This document shows, in pieces, positions 45,508-54,808 of a DNA stretch of 63,000 bases. The stretch comes from Leptospirales bacterium (GTDB lineage: Bacteria > Spirochaetota > Leptospiria > Leptospirales > Leptonemataceae). The notes under the pieces were generated by a model. That model was not told where the DNA came from, made no database searches, and saw nothing but the letters and a program-made list of their open reading frames with translations. The stretch lies in NCBI GenBank assembly GCA_016788865.1, contig JAEUSB010000020.1, positions 1 to 63,000 of the forward strand. Reading direction: 5' to 3'. Numbering within the stretch: position 1 is the stretch's first letter; each line of letters starts with the position of its first letter. Position numbers and translations under genes: made by a program.

Positions 45508-45551
45508 GCACCGGAATCGTTCAAGCGCTCGTTCCGTAGCTATGTTACAAT
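45508..45551 (+). promoter_or_regulatory. Shared promoter element, copy 2
   Basis: Same 21-bp element as at 44180 (identical over 45508-45528), again 17 bases before a -10-like hexamer, TACAAT (45546-45551). The bases between are only partly alike (both contain GTTCC), so the element itself is under constraint. The M24 gene starts at 45601, leaving a leader of about 40 bases. Confidence 0.75.
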
Positions 45552-45600
45552 CGTACTTGTCCAGGTAGAATCAGCAAAATAGAAACAGCCGAGGTTCAAT

Positions 45601-46515
45601 ATGCCAGTTGAAACAAAACGGGGTCTTTTCTCCAAACTTGCCGCGAGGATGTCCAGATACAGTTCCCGGTCGATTCACGTCCCGGGCGAAGAAGAAAAAG
45701 CGGGCTTTCTCAAGGCACAGCGCCTGGCCTATCAGTGCGTCACAGAAGTAGAAAAGGAAATGCGCGAAGGTTGGACTGAGATTCAAACAGCCAGGCTGAT
45801 GAAGACATTCCTCAGAGATCATGGCGTGAAAGTATTCCTGCACAGACCGTTTGCCTGGTTTGGCGAGCATGCACGATTCGACGGGTATCGTAGATTCACT
45901 CAGTTTCATCCGGGGAAGAAAGTCCTCCGCGCAGATGAACCATATATCCTGGATGTGTCTCCCGTTGTTGATGGCTACATCGGCGACATCGGATATTCAT
46001 CTTCGCTTCAGAAGAGCCCGGCGCTTGATGAAGGCATGCAATATTTACTGAAGCTTCGCGCGGAAATTCCGGGATACTTCATGTCATCGATGAGCTCGTC
46101 TGAAATCTGGTGGAAGATCGACAGCGATGCAAAGGCTCACGGGTTTGACAATGTCCATTCACTCTATCCGTTTGCCGTTCTCGGACATCGTGTATACAAG
46201 ATGCATCTGCCAAACACTTCCTTTCCAATGATCCCTGTGAGTTTTGCCAGCTGGTTCAGTCTTCAAGCTCAGTTTGAGTTCCTTTCCCACAAGATCATGC
46301 CGGAACTACTGACGCCGGATCATGAAGGCAACAAGATTGGCGTATGGGCAATTGAACCGCACTTTGGAAAAGGCAAGGCTGGCTTCAAGTTCGAAGAGAT
46401 TCTGGTAGTGGAGCCGGACCGAGCGTACTGGCTCGATGATGAAGTTCCGCATGTGAAACGCGCCAGGGGATTTGCGCAACCGAACGGACAACCGGTGGCG
46501 GTGGGGGCAGCATGA
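45601..46515 (+). CDS. M24 (Xaa-Pro aminopeptidase-like) family protein
   Basis: A 304-residue pita-bread-fold protein. The metal ligands can be seen as D118 and D129 in YILDVSPVVDGYIGDIG, a His in LGHRVYKMH, and two Glu in IEPHFG and KFEEIL, so the two-metal site looks complete. The N-terminal domain of classical aminopeptidases is missing. Substrate may be a peptide or another amide. The stop overlaps the next start (ATGA at 46512), coupling it to the second propeller protein. CGAGG stands before the ATG. Confidence 0.82.
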   Translation: MPVETKRGLFSKLAARMSRYSSRSIHVPGEEEKAGFLKAQRLAYQCVTEVEKEMREGWTEIQTARLMKTFLRDHGVKVFLHRPFAWFGEHARFDGYRRFTQFHPGKKVLRADEPYILDVSPVVDGYIGDIGYSSSLQKSPALDEGMQYLLKLRAEIPGYFMSSMSSSEIWWKIDSDAKAHGFDNVHSLYPFAVLGHRVYKMHLPNTSFPMIPVSFASWFSLQAQFEFLSHKIMPELLTPDHEGNKIGVWAIEPHFGKGKAGFKFEEILVVEPDRAYWLDDEVPHVKRARGFAQPNGQPVAVGAA

Positions 46516-47771
46516 AGAAAGTTGGGATTGCAGTACTCGTACTCTTTGTTGGTTGGATTGGCTTTCTCTTTATCTATAAGGATCCTGCCAGGAAGCACCT
46601 GGTCATCTCCGAGAAGTACGAAATTCAGAAACCCGCAGAATCAATCATGAAGGTGGAGGACAAGACCGCTTTTGACAAAGTTGAGACCGTGGCCCCGGAA
46701 ATTCCCGGTCACGATGATATTGTCTTTTTTGAGGAGCGCAAGACCGCATTTGTAACGGCCATGGACGGATTCATCTGGAAAGTGGATCTTGATACAAACA
46801 AAGCCGAGCAGTTTGTTAAGACTCCGCTGGTTCCGCCTGGAGCCAGGCGCCATCCGGTTCAGAAGAACAAGATCGTCTTCTGTGCTTCAAGGCTCCATGG
46901 CAGGAAACATCCAGACTCGGAAAAGGTGGGCCTTTATTCCCTGAACGTTGACACGAAGACAATCGAGCCCATTCTTCAGCGCGTGTTTGATCCGGAGCCA
47001 GTAAACCCGCCAGCCGACTCCCGGGGAATCGTTTATGCTGAAAAGACAGCCCCTTCCATGACGTTAGACGAAATATCCGGAAGCAAGGGCAGGGACATGG
47101 CCTTCTGCAATGATCTCGCAATCAGCGCGGACGGAAACCGAATCTACTTTACGGCTCCATACTCCTATGCAGGAGCATCCATGTCTGGCGGAACGTTCGG
47201 GGAGGCAATCACGCTAGCCCGCAACGGCTTCCTCTGGAAGTACGATGTTTCCTCACGGATATTGAGCCTGGTGGCGCGTGATTTCAATTTTATCGATGGC
47301 ATACTGATCGAAGAAATACCCGGAGCACGTGAAGAGTCAGTATTGATCACAGAAACTACAAAATTTAAGCTCGATCGTCTCTTTGTTGGCGGCAAGAACG
47401 CAGGTACGCATCAAGTAGTCTGGGAGTATTTACCTGGGATGCCGGACGGAATGGACCGAGATAGTCAGGGTCGAATCTGGATTGGGTTTGTGAAGAAGCG
47501 CACGCCTATTGTAACCTGGGCGCATGCGAATCCCTGGATCAAGAATCTGTTCTTGAATCTGCCATCGTTTCTGCTGCCCGTACCCAAAGAAACGGGTATT
47601 CTCGGCCTGAGTAAGGATGCTTCGACGCCGCTGTATTTCGCCATGCATAACGGATCGCGCGTTCAAGATGTTGCTGTTGTTGTGCCGTACAAAGGCCGGT
47701 TGTATCTGCCCGCGTTCACGGAACATGGGCATGGTTTGCACAGTATCCCGGTACCCGATTCGTTGAAGTAG
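46512..47771 (+). CDS. Strictosidine-synthase-like propeller protein, membrane-anchored
   Basis: A 419-residue paralogue of the protein at 44229, with an N-terminal membrane anchor (MKKVGIAVLVLFVGWIGFLFIY) in place of a lipobox. Matching blocks are VTAMDGFIWKVDLDTN, NDLAISADGNRIYFTAPYSYAGA, FLWKYDVSSRILSLVA and LPGMPDGMDRDSQGRIW. The two proteins share block order throughout, so they come from a local duplication with the M24 gene now between. Likely periplasmic, facing the same substrate as its relative. Confidence 0.8.
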   Translation: MKKVGIAVLVLFVGWIGFLFIYKDPARKHLVISEKYEIQKPAESIMKVEDKTAFDKVETVAPEIPGHDDIVFFEERKTAFVTAMDGFIWKVDLDTNKAEQFVKTPLVPPGARRHPVQKNKIVFCASRLHGRKHPDSEKVGLYSLNVDTKTIEPILQRVFDPEPVNPPADSRGIVYAEKTAPSMTLDEISGSKGRDMAFCNDLAISADGNRIYFTAPYSYAGASMSGGTFGEAITLARNGFLWKYDVSSRILSLVARDFNFIDGILIEEIPGAREESVLITETTKFKLDRLFVGGKNAGTHQVVWEYLPGMPDGMDRDSQGRIWIGFVKKRTPIVTWAHANPWIKNLFLNLPSFLLPVPKETGILGLSKDASTPLYFAMHNGSRVQDVAVVVPYKGRLYLPAFTEHGHGLHSIPVPDSLK

Positions 47772-47785
47772 TTAGTTGGCTCTGA

Positions 47786-47867
47786 TACCCGGAGCGGGAC
47801 TTGAACCCGCACAGCTTGCGCCGCAGGATTTTAAGTCCTGTGTGTCTACCGATTCCACCATCCGGGC
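47786..47867 (-). tRNA. tRNA-Leu (anticodon TAA)
   Basis: Read on the minus strand: acceptor GCCCGGA with TCCGGGT (G-U end pair), anticodon stem CAGGA/TCCTG with loop CTTAAAA, long variable arm, T arm GCGGG-TTCAAGT-CCCGC, discriminator A. Confidence 0.94.
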
Positions 47868-47877
47868 TGCTAGAATG

Positions 47878-47949
47878 AGGCGTCGCCGGGATTTGAACCC
47901 GGGATCAGGCTTTTGCAGAGCCTTGCCTTAGCCACTTGGCCACGACGCC
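47878..47949 (-). tRNA. tRNA-Cys (anticodon GCA)
   Basis: Minus strand: acceptor GGCGTCG with CGACGCC, discriminator T (U73, normal for Cys); anticodon stem AGGCT/AGCCT with loop CTGCAAA; T arm CCGGG-TTCAAAT-CCCGG. Upstream of tRNA-Leu, ten bases apart. Confidence 0.94.
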
Positions 47950-48018
47950 GTGCGCTCCCATCCTCGGAAAGTTCGCCGACGGGTCAAATGGTTTTTACTT
48001 TGATCGCGCTTTCAGTCG

Positions 48019-50085
48019 TCAGGATGCGGTTTGACTGATCAACTGCATTGCTTCATCGGCGGTGTGAACGGGATACGCACACGCCATATTCTTGCAAACA
48101 TAGAAGGTACTCTTCTCGGAGATCGCAGGGCGACCGGCAAGTAGCGGGACTGCCGCGTCCGTCTTGCTTCCGGCGAAAATGCCAAACATAGGCCCCTCAT
48201 GGCGAAGTCTGTCTAGCAATCGCCGGGTCTCTGTGTCGTTGCCCGCAAGGAGAGCCACTTCCGAAGGTGGCCTGTGAAAAAGGTCCAGGCCAAGCAGCAT
48301 GAAAGAGTGCGCCGGTCCATTTGTTTCAAGCGTCTCCGCAAAGCGACGGATTGATTTTTCTGCAACTGAATGAAACTCCGTAAAGCCGTAGCCTGCAAGC
48401 ATCAACAGCAGAACAATCGTCGCGGAATTGCCGGACGGTTCCACCCCATCGTAAACATCGGAAGTGCGAACAATGAGATCCTTTGAATTGGCCATTGTAT
48501 CAAAGAAACCCCCTTCTTCTGCTGCGAATCGGGTCAGGATTTCCTTTGCCAGGTTCTCAGACCGCAGCAGCCACTCAGTTTCAAAAGTTGCCTGATAAAG
48601 GTCGACAAAAGCCAGACCCAGGCTCGCATAATCGTGTAACGTTGCGTCGAAGCGGGCCTCTCCATCGCGGTATCGGCGCAGCAGCCCTTTTTCGGTAAGA
48701 AGATGCTTCAGTAAGAAGTTCGCGGCTCGCCTTGCTCGATCAATAAGTTGGCTGTCATTGAATACAAATCCAGCGCGAGCCAGTCCAGAAATCATGAGTG
48801 CATTCCAGGACGTGAGCACTTTGTCGTCGCGCAAGGGACGGATTCGGATGGAGCGTTTTGCAAGCAAGAGTTCGCGAATGCGCAAAAGCGTTTTGTCCCA
48901 GACATCAGCCTCAAGGCCAGCGCCTCTGAGAAACTCTTCGCGGGTTGTGGGCTCGTGCAAAATGCAATGATTCTCAAAGTTTCCGCGCGCGCTCAGTCCC
49001 CAGAATCGGGCTATACGTTTGCGATCCTCAAGATCGATGCCGTGTAACTTCAGTTCGTCATCGATTTCCTGGGACTTCCAAACATAGAATTTGCCTTCTT
49101 CACCTTCGCTGTCTGCATCCTCAGCTGAGTAGAATGCACCCTCCGGAGAGGTCATATCCCGCTCGATATAGTTGAATATATCACAGGCCCAGAGTTTATA
49201 TCGCTCCTTTCCGGTAATGCGAAAGAGCTCGACGAGCGTGCGTGCAAACAGGGCATTGTCGTACAGCATCTTTTCAAAATGCGGCACCAGCCAGTCGTGA
49301 TCGGTTGAATACCGGCATAGTCCGCCACCGATTTGATCGTAAATTCCCCCGCGCTTCATTGCATCGCAGGTGGTTTCTACCATAGCCAGGAGTTCCGGAT
49401 CCTTGCTGTGGTCAAATTGCTGCAATAGAAATAGCATGTTCATGCTGGGCGGAAACTTGTTTGGACCATTGGTGACAAAGCCGCCCCTGATTTCATCGAA
49501 TGAATGCTTTGCGTGCTGGATCACTTTCTCAAACGACGAAACCCCCGGAATATTTCCAGGCTCTGCCTGGGATGGGCCAAGAACAGATGCAAGTGAATCC
49601 GCAGACTCGAGCAACTTACTGCGATCGGTTTTCCAGAGATTGGATATTGTTTCCAGTACTTGCAAGAATGACGGTCTTCCGTAGGCCGGCTGCGGCGGAA
49701 AATATGTGCCACCGGTAATTGGCTTTAGGTCTGTTGTGAGGAACATGTTAAGCGGCCAGCCGCCGTGCTGGCCGGTGGCATGAAGTGCCTTCATATAGAT
49801 TTGATCTACGTCCGGTCTTTCTTCGCGATCAACCTTGATCGAGATAAAATGTTCATTCAGGAACTTTGCCGTTGCTTCGTTTTCGAAGGATTCGCGTTCC
49901 ATGACGTGGCACCAGTGGCACGTCGCATAGCCTATGCTCAGTAGGATGGGTTTATCGCCGGTGCGCGCTGCGGAGAAGGCTTCTTCTCCCCAGGCGAACC
50001 AGTCAACAGGATTGTGAGCGTGTTGTAAGAGGTAAGGGCTTTTTTCCCTGGCCAGCCGATTGGGCGGATGCCCTGATGGACTCAT
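48019..50085 (-). CDS. YyaL/SPATA20-like thioredoxin-domain protein
   Basis: A 688-residue protein of the DUF255/YyaL family: an N-terminal thioredoxin-like domain ([21 protein letters not shown], then [15 protein letters not shown] with a CxxC) and a long helical part resembling six-hairpin glycosidases ([37 protein letters not shown] segment). Function unsettled in the family; a redox or sugar-related role has been suggested. The ATG overlaps the stop of the cox subunit IV gene (ATGA), so it is the last gene of the oxidase operon, a possible help in oxidase assembly. Confidence 0.88.
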   Translation of the reverse strand: MSPSGHPPNRLAREKSPYLLQHAHNPVDWFAWGEEAFSAARTGDKPILLSIGYATCHWCHVMERESFENEATAKFLNEHFISIKVDREERPDVDQIYMKALHATGQHGGWPLNMFLTTDLKPITGGTYFPPQPAYGRPSFLQVLETISNLWKTDRSKLLESADSLASVLGPSQAEPGNIPGVSSFEKVIQHAKHSFDEIRGGFVTNGPNKFPPSMNMLFLLQQFDHSKDPELLAMVETTCDAMKRGGIYDQIGGGLCRYSTDHDWLVPHFEKMLYDNALFARTLVELFRITGKERYKLWACDIFNYIERDMTSPEGAFYSAEDADSEGEEGKFYVWKSQEIDDELKLHGIDLEDRKRIARFWGLSARGNFENHCILHEPTTREEFLRGAGLEADVWDKTLLRIRELLLAKRSIRIRPLRDDKVLTSWNALMISGLARAGFVFNDSQLIDRARRAANFLLKHLLTEKGLLRRYRDGEARFDATLHDYASLGLAFVDLYQATFETEWLLRSENLAKEILTRFAAEEGGFFDTMANSKDLIVRTSDVYDGVEPSGNSATIVLLLMLAGYGFTEFHSVAEKSIRRFAETLETNGPAHSFMLLGLDLFHRPPSEVALLAGNDTETRRLLDRLRHEGPMFGIFAGSKTDAAVPLLAGRPAISEKSTFYVCKNMACAYPVHTADEAMQLISQTAS

Positions 50086-50411
50086 CAGGGCGTAGGAATC
50101 ACTTGAACTCGCTGGAAGATATCAAGGGAAATGAAACCAACCATGATTGCGAAGATGATCGCAGGATAGATGATCCCGTAACCCCAGACGAACCTGTCTT
50201 CATATTTCATGTGCATGAAGAACAGAATAACGAGCGACGCTTTGATTGTTGCGATGAAGAGCGCAATCAAGACGTTAATCAGCGTGCTTCCCCAGTCAAT
50301 GTAGGAAGCTCCAACTGTAACGACTGTTAGCACCAGAAGGGCTGTGCCAACGAGATAGTATACCCGTGTTTTGCTTATGTGGCCGCGGCTTTCTTGATCA
50401 GGTATATGCAT
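50085..50411 (-). CDS. ctaF: Cytochrome c oxidase subunit IV
   Basis: A 108-residue membrane protein with three helices and the motif [20 protein letters not shown], characteristic of prokaryotic oxidase subunit IV (COX4_pro). It stabilises the oxidase and has no cofactor. Ten bases downstream of subunit III. Confidence 0.88.
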   Translation of the reverse strand: MHIPDQESRGHISKTRVYYLVGTALLVLTVVTVGASYIDWGSTLINVLIALFIATIKASLVILFFMHMKYEDRFVWGYGIIYPAIIFAIMVGFISLDIFQRVQVIPTP

Positions 50412-50421
50412 TTCAAAATCC

Positions 50422-51240
50422 TCACTTAATCAGATACATCAACGGGAAGAGGTAGATCCAGATCAGATCCACAAGGTGCCAGTAGAGTCCACCGTTCTCG
50501 ATTGGGGTATAGTACCAATGCGTATAGCGCCCTTGTGCTGCTTTCACCATTACAATTGCAAGAACAGTCATTCCAATTACAACGTGTGCACCGTGAATGC
50601 CCGTCATAACGAAGTAGAAGGTAAAGAACAGGTCAATCCCTTTGGGGCTAATGATCGCTGCATGCTTCTCATGGAATTTTGCGCGCTTCTCTACGTCGCT
50701 GAGGTTCTTGTCTGCAGCAATTGCTTCAAGCGAAGCCAGGAGCGTTGCATCCTTGATTGGCATGAAATGATGGGTGTCTACAAAACGGGGAATTGGCCCG
50801 TAGTTGTGGTGGTCATCAATCACAACCTGTTTTGCATTTCCGGGGAAGATGTCATGATGGAACTTGCCAGTGTACTCAAAGTATTTCACAACAAGGAACA
50901 CACCCGCAAGAGAAATCGTGATAGCCAGAAGTGCCACGCAGAGCTTGCGCTTGCCGCGTTGGATTGCGTCGATTGCAAGTGCTACCGTGAGCGAGCTGAC
51001 AATCAGCACAATTGTGTTGATACCACCCATTACCTTGTCCAGGGAATGGTGCGCGAGTTTAAACTCGTCTACATACTTGGCGTGAAACAGAGCGAATCCA
51101 CAGAACATAACTCCGAATAGTAGAAGTTCCGTTCCCAGGAAAAGCCACATGCCAAGCTTGGCACCCTCATACCCACCGAGCTCTTCATGAACCGGGTGTT
51201 TTGGTTGATCTACTTCTTGATGTGCGACAGCCTCTTGCAT
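50422..51240 (-). CDS. ctaE: Cytochrome c oxidase subunit III
   Basis: A 272-residue subunit with five to six membrane helices: KLGMWLFLGTELLLFGVMF, then GIHGAHVVIGM and NGGLYWHLVDLIWIYLFPLMYL. A soluble, His-rich segment of about 75 residues (~125-200, with DDHHNYGPIPRFVDTHHF) interrupts the helices; it is not in common subunit III proteins. Lies between ctaD and ctaF in the operon. Confidence 0.9.
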   Translation of the reverse strand: MQEAVAHQEVDQPKHPVHEELGGYEGAKLGMWLFLGTELLLFGVMFCGFALFHAKYVDEFKLAHHSLDKVMGGINTIVLIVSSLTVALAIDAIQRGKRKLCVALLAITISLAGVFLVVKYFEYTGKFHHDIFPGNAKQVVIDDHHNYGPIPRFVDTHHFMPIKDATLLASLEAIAADKNLSDVEKRAKFHEKHAAIISPKGIDLFFTFYFVMTGIHGAHVVIGMTVLAIVMVKAAQGRYTHWYYTPIENGGLYWHLVDLIWIYLFPLMYLIK

Positions 51241-51251
51241 TGACTCCTCTC

Positions 51252-52886
51252 TTAGACCGCTTTCTTAATTTCTTTCTTTGGATGCATTGGATCATCGTCC
51301 ATTGTGCCGTAATCGTAGATTGAATCCGGGAATTGCGGAACATGGGCAAAGTTCGTGAGCGGAGGTGGAGAAGGTGTCTGCCACTCCAATGAAAGTGCAT
51401 TGTGCGGATTGTCTGTTGCCTTGCTACCACGCATAGCCGCCCAGATGAGATGTCCAAACGTCAAGAGGTAGCCAAAGCCATTCATCCAGGAACCGATGGT
51501 TGATACCACGTGCAAATTGTGGAAGTGCGGAAGGTAGTCGTAGTAACGACGCGGCATTCCCTCAAGGCCCAGGATAAACTGCGGTATAAAGGTTGTGTTG
51601 AATCCGATAAAGATGAACAGAAAACCAACGGTAGCCCAGGTGTTGCTGTAGTTTCTTCCAGTAATCTTTGGAAACCAGTAGAGCAAACCTGCCAGGAGAG
51701 CAATTACAGTTCCGCCCTGCATTGTGTAATGGAAGTGAGCCACAACAAAGTATGTATCATGCAGGAACAAGTCTGTTGAAAGCACTGCCAGGTGAACCCC
51801 GGTCAATCCAGCAATGGAGAACAGGAAGATGAAGGCAAGTGTGTACTGCATGGGTGGAGACTTATAGTCCACCGAGCCTTTCCAGAGGGTTGAGATCCAG
51901 TTGAAGATCTTGATGGCAGTCGGAACGGCAACGAAGAACGTTATGAAGGAGAATACCCAGCGCGCCCAGTCCGACATACCGGACACAAACAAGTGATGTC
52001 CCCACACCACAAAGCTCACCAGAGCAATCGAGAGTGTGGAATATGCAATTGCCTTGTATCCGAAGATGGGGCGTCTTGAAAGCACGGGAAGAATTTCACC
52101 GATAATTCCAAACGCGGGAAGGATCATAATGTAAACGACCGGATGCGAATAGAACCAGAAGAACTGTTCAAATAGAATTGGATCTCCGCCTTTCGCAGGG
52201 TTGAAGATCCCGATATCCATGAGGCGTTCGAACATGAGCATCACGAGTGTCATTCCAACGACTGGTGTTGCGAGAACCTGAATGATTGCTGTTGCGTAAA
52301 GTGCCCAGACAAAGAGCGGGAGCTTATCCCAGCCGAGTCCCGGAGCGCGCATCCTGTGAATTGTTACAATGAAATTGAAACCGGTCATGATGGAAGCGAA
52401 TCCCATCACGAATGCGCCCAGCGTTAGCCAGATCACGAGGCTGTTGGATTTCATGCTGTATGGAGCGTAGAACGTCCAGCCTGTGTCAGCAGGTGAGAGG
52501 AGTGATACGATTGCGATGGCAGCACCAACAAGGTAAACATAGTAACTGGCCAGGTTAATGCGAGGGAAGGCAACGTCCTTGGCTCCAATCATCAGGGGCA
52601 GGACAAAGTTACCCAGCGTGGCCGGGATTCCAGGCACAATGAACAAGAAGACCATGATGGCTCCGTGCATTGTCATGAGAACGTTGTAGGTATCCGGTCC
52701 GACGATCGTCTTGCCCGGTGCAATCAGTTCGATCCGGAAGAGGATCGCGCTTGCGCCTGCTACAAAGAAGAAGATCATGATCGCGTAGAGATACATGATC
52801 CCAATCTTCTTGTGGTCTGTAGTGGTTGCCCAACCCCAGAAGCCCTTGTTTACCTGTAGATAATTCAGCGATGAATCTGCAGACAT
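51252..52886 (-). CDS. ctaD: Cytochrome c oxidase subunit I
   Basis: A 544-residue catalytic haem-copper subunit with 12 helices. Haem a ligand in TMHGAIMVF, CuB ligands in SHPVVYIMILPAFG (with the His-Tyr pair) and VWGHHLFVSGM, and haem ligands in VVAHFHYTMQGG. K- and D-pathway residues typical of A-type oxidases appear present (YSHPVVYI). It reduces oxygen to water while pumping protons. Confidence 0.96.
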   Translation of the reverse strand: MSADSSLNYLQVNKGFWGWATTTDHKKIGIMYLYAIMIFFFVAGASAILFRIELIAPGKTIVGPDTYNVLMTMHGAIMVFLFIVPGIPATLGNFVLPLMIGAKDVAFPRINLASYYVYLVGAAIAIVSLLSPADTGWTFYAPYSMKSNSLVIWLTLGAFVMGFASIMTGFNFIVTIHRMRAPGLGWDKLPLFVWALYATAIIQVLATPVVGMTLVMLMFERLMDIGIFNPAKGGDPILFEQFFWFYSHPVVYIMILPAFGIIGEILPVLSRRPIFGYKAIAYSTLSIALVSFVVWGHHLFVSGMSDWARWVFSFITFFVAVPTAIKIFNWISTLWKGSVDYKSPPMQYTLAFIFLFSIAGLTGVHLAVLSTDLFLHDTYFVVAHFHYTMQGGTVIALLAGLLYWFPKITGRNYSNTWATVGFLFIFIGFNTTFIPQFILGLEGMPRRYYDYLPHFHNLHVVSTIGSWMNGFGYLLTFGHLIWAAMRGSKATDNPHNALSLEWQTPSPPPLTNFAHVPQFPDSIYDYGTMDDDPMHPKKEIKKAV

Positions 52887-52900
52887 AATGTTCCTCCGCC

Positions 52901-53866
52901 TTACTTCAGCGTTTTGAGATACTCAATCATGGATGAAATTTGCGAGTCAGTTAGTGTTTGTGGTGGCATCAGGTTCTGATAGCCTTTGGCGATCTTGGCC
53001 CCGGGTTGGAGAATGGACTCGCGAACATAGTTTTCGTCTCTGGCGATGGATTCTCCGCTTTCAATAGCTTCATTCTTACCCCAGAGTCCTTTAAAAGAAG
53101 GTCCAACGATCTTGCTGCCGTCGATTGAATGACAGCTCTTGCAATTGGATTCATAAATCTTGGCACCGACAGCCGGGCTGACGTTGGATTCCTCTTTTTC
53201 AAGTTCCAGCATCTTGGCCTTGAATGCCGCGCTTGGAAGAATGGTAACTTTACCGAGCATGCGGCTATGGTCACGTCCACAGTATTCAGCGCAGAAAATA
53301 TCATACACGCCGAAGCCATTCTTCTTCTGCTCTTCTGAGATCTGAGGCGTGAGCGTCATGTAGGTGTACATGTTGGGAACGGCATCTTCCTTCACCCGGA
53401 AAGCAGGAACGAAGAAGCTGTGGAGAACGTCAGTTGCTTTAATGATGAATTTTACGGGCACACCATCTTCGAGATAGAGTTCGTTGGTGGGTGATTTCAA
53501 CTGTGAAGTCTTGGTTTTGTCCGTGCGAAGGTTGGCAGGATAGTAGAAATCCCAGCTCCACTGAGTTCCATACACATTGATCTCGCGGATGCCTGCTGCT
53601 GCGGCGCGCATCTGGCGAAAGCCCACAAGGCCAATTGCGAATAAGGTAAAGAATACGATTGTAGGAATGATTGTCCAGGTAACTTCAATCCAGGTGCTGT
53701 GGGCAATGGACGAAGTCTGGTCCTTGTCGCTACGCTTTCTGTAGCGAATCACGAAGTAGATTAGCACGGCGTTCGTTAGAACGAAGCAGACAATGGTCAC
53801 TGCATTGATTATATTCATATGCAAGTCTACCATCGGTGCAAAATTTGAAGCGCCTTCAATCCACAT
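52901..53866 (-). CDS. ctaC: Cytochrome c oxidase subunit II with cytochrome c domain
   Basis: A 321-residue subunit: two membrane helices (~15-40, ~65-87), the CuA domain with GTQWSWDFYYP, VLHSFFVPAFR and CAEYCGRDHSRM, and a C-terminal class I cytochrome c with CKSCH (~238-242) and a Met ligand in NLMPPQTLT. The fusion identifies a caa3-type oxidase, which takes electrons through its own haem c. No lipobox, as the N-terminus lacks Cys. Fourteen bases before ctaD. Confidence 0.95.
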   Translation of the reverse strand: MWIEGASNFAPMVDLHMNIINAVTIVCFVLTNAVLIYFVIRYRKRSDKDQTSSIAHSTWIEVTWTIIPTIVFFTLFAIGLVGFRQMRAAAAGIREINVYGTQWSWDFYYPANLRTDKTKTSQLKSPTNELYLEDGVPVKFIIKATDVLHSFFVPAFRVKEDAVPNMYTYMTLTPQISEEQKKNGFGVYDIFCAEYCGRDHSRMLGKVTILPSAAFKAKMLELEKEESNVSPAVGAKIYESNCKSCHSIDGSKIVGPSFKGLWGKNEAIESGESIARDENYVRESILQPGAKIAKGYQNLMPPQTLTDSQISSMIEYLKTLK

Positions 53867-53907
53867 AACAATCCTCTACCGCCAGATTTCAGCAATCGGT
53901 CCCTTTC

Positions 53908-54711
53908 TCAAGGATTTCTTGGAGTTTTGCCCTTGCGAATGAGTAAAAAAATCAACAAAACGAGTGTGGCAAGAATCGCAACGCTGGTGATCCGCACGAA
54001 AGCCCAGGCGTAGGGTGTATAGGCACCGGTCTCATCGTCGTATCTGAAACAGAACAACATTACACTGTCCGTGGCCGATCCGATCCTGCCCGCCGAAGCC
54101 TCTACAAGGGAAAGGCGAAGCGTGCGTTCTGGAAATTCGACGCCGTACATATAGCGCGAAATGGTCCCATCCGGCGTAATCAATACGATCGCAGAGGGGT
54201 GGCTGTAATCGGCTCCATCTTTCTTGATCTGATACCCAATGGCGGCATTCAACGCTTCAATGCTGGTGGCATCTCCCGTGAGGAATGGCCAGGCCGACTG
54301 TTCAACCGTTCCGGTCTCGATTGACTTCCGATAGTTGCCCCCCTTCATCCCGGCAATGGCGACCTTTTCTTCGGGATTAAAACTGTAAGAGACGATCTGA
54401 TAATCCTTTCCGGGTTTGAGACCCGATCTCAAGTTGGCGGCCACGGAGTCCCTGAGTCCATTGTACACGTAGGTGCAGAGCCTTGGACAATTGTAATACG
54501 CAGGGGCCAGGACAACCGGTCGCCCTTCCTTGAAAAAATCTGCGAGTTTGCGCGTACTGCCGTCCTCGTCCTTGAATTCGAGATTCAGAGGGATTTTCTG
54601 ATTCCGGTGATCAATAACACCCACCCCAGGCGGTGTCTTTTCCCGCTCGGCTCGCAGATCGGACGCAAGAACGGACATCAGAAGCGAGAGAATGAGGAAT
54701 CGAAGTGACAT
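53908..54711 (-). CDS. SCO1/SenC copper chaperone
   Basis: A 267-residue protein with a signal peptide and thioredoxin-fold SCO domain. Copper ligands: NCPRLC (a CxxxC) and the His of DYSHPSAIVL. Unusually it has a C-terminal membrane helix (~240-260). SCO proteins deliver copper to CuA of subunit II. Upstream of ctaC by 41 bases, so first gene of the oxidase operon. Confidence 0.92.
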   Translation of the reverse strand: MSLRFLILSLLMSVLASDLRAEREKTPPGVGVIDHRNQKIPLNLEFKDEDGSTRKLADFFKEGRPVVLAPAYYNCPRLCTYVYNGLRDSVAANLRSGLKPGKDYQIVSYSFNPEEKVAIAGMKGGNYRKSIETGTVEQSAWPFLTGDATSIEALNAAIGYQIKKDGADYSHPSAIVLITPDGTISRYMYGVEFPERTLRLSLVEASAGRIGSATDSVMLFCFRYDDETGAYTPYAWAFVRITSVAILATLVLLIFLLIRKGKTPRNP

Positions 54712-54808
54712 GCTTACAGGAAGGGAGCTGGTGCGGTTTTACCGCGACATTTTTTCCTTGCGCTCGTCGTTTCGCACGTCATGAGGGATACACAGGAGTT
54801 CACACACA

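Noticed and set aside
50476..51120. A 214-codon plus-strand open frame
   Set aside because: Fully antisense to oxidase subunit III, a clear gene; rich in Cys and His by reverse reading of common codons.
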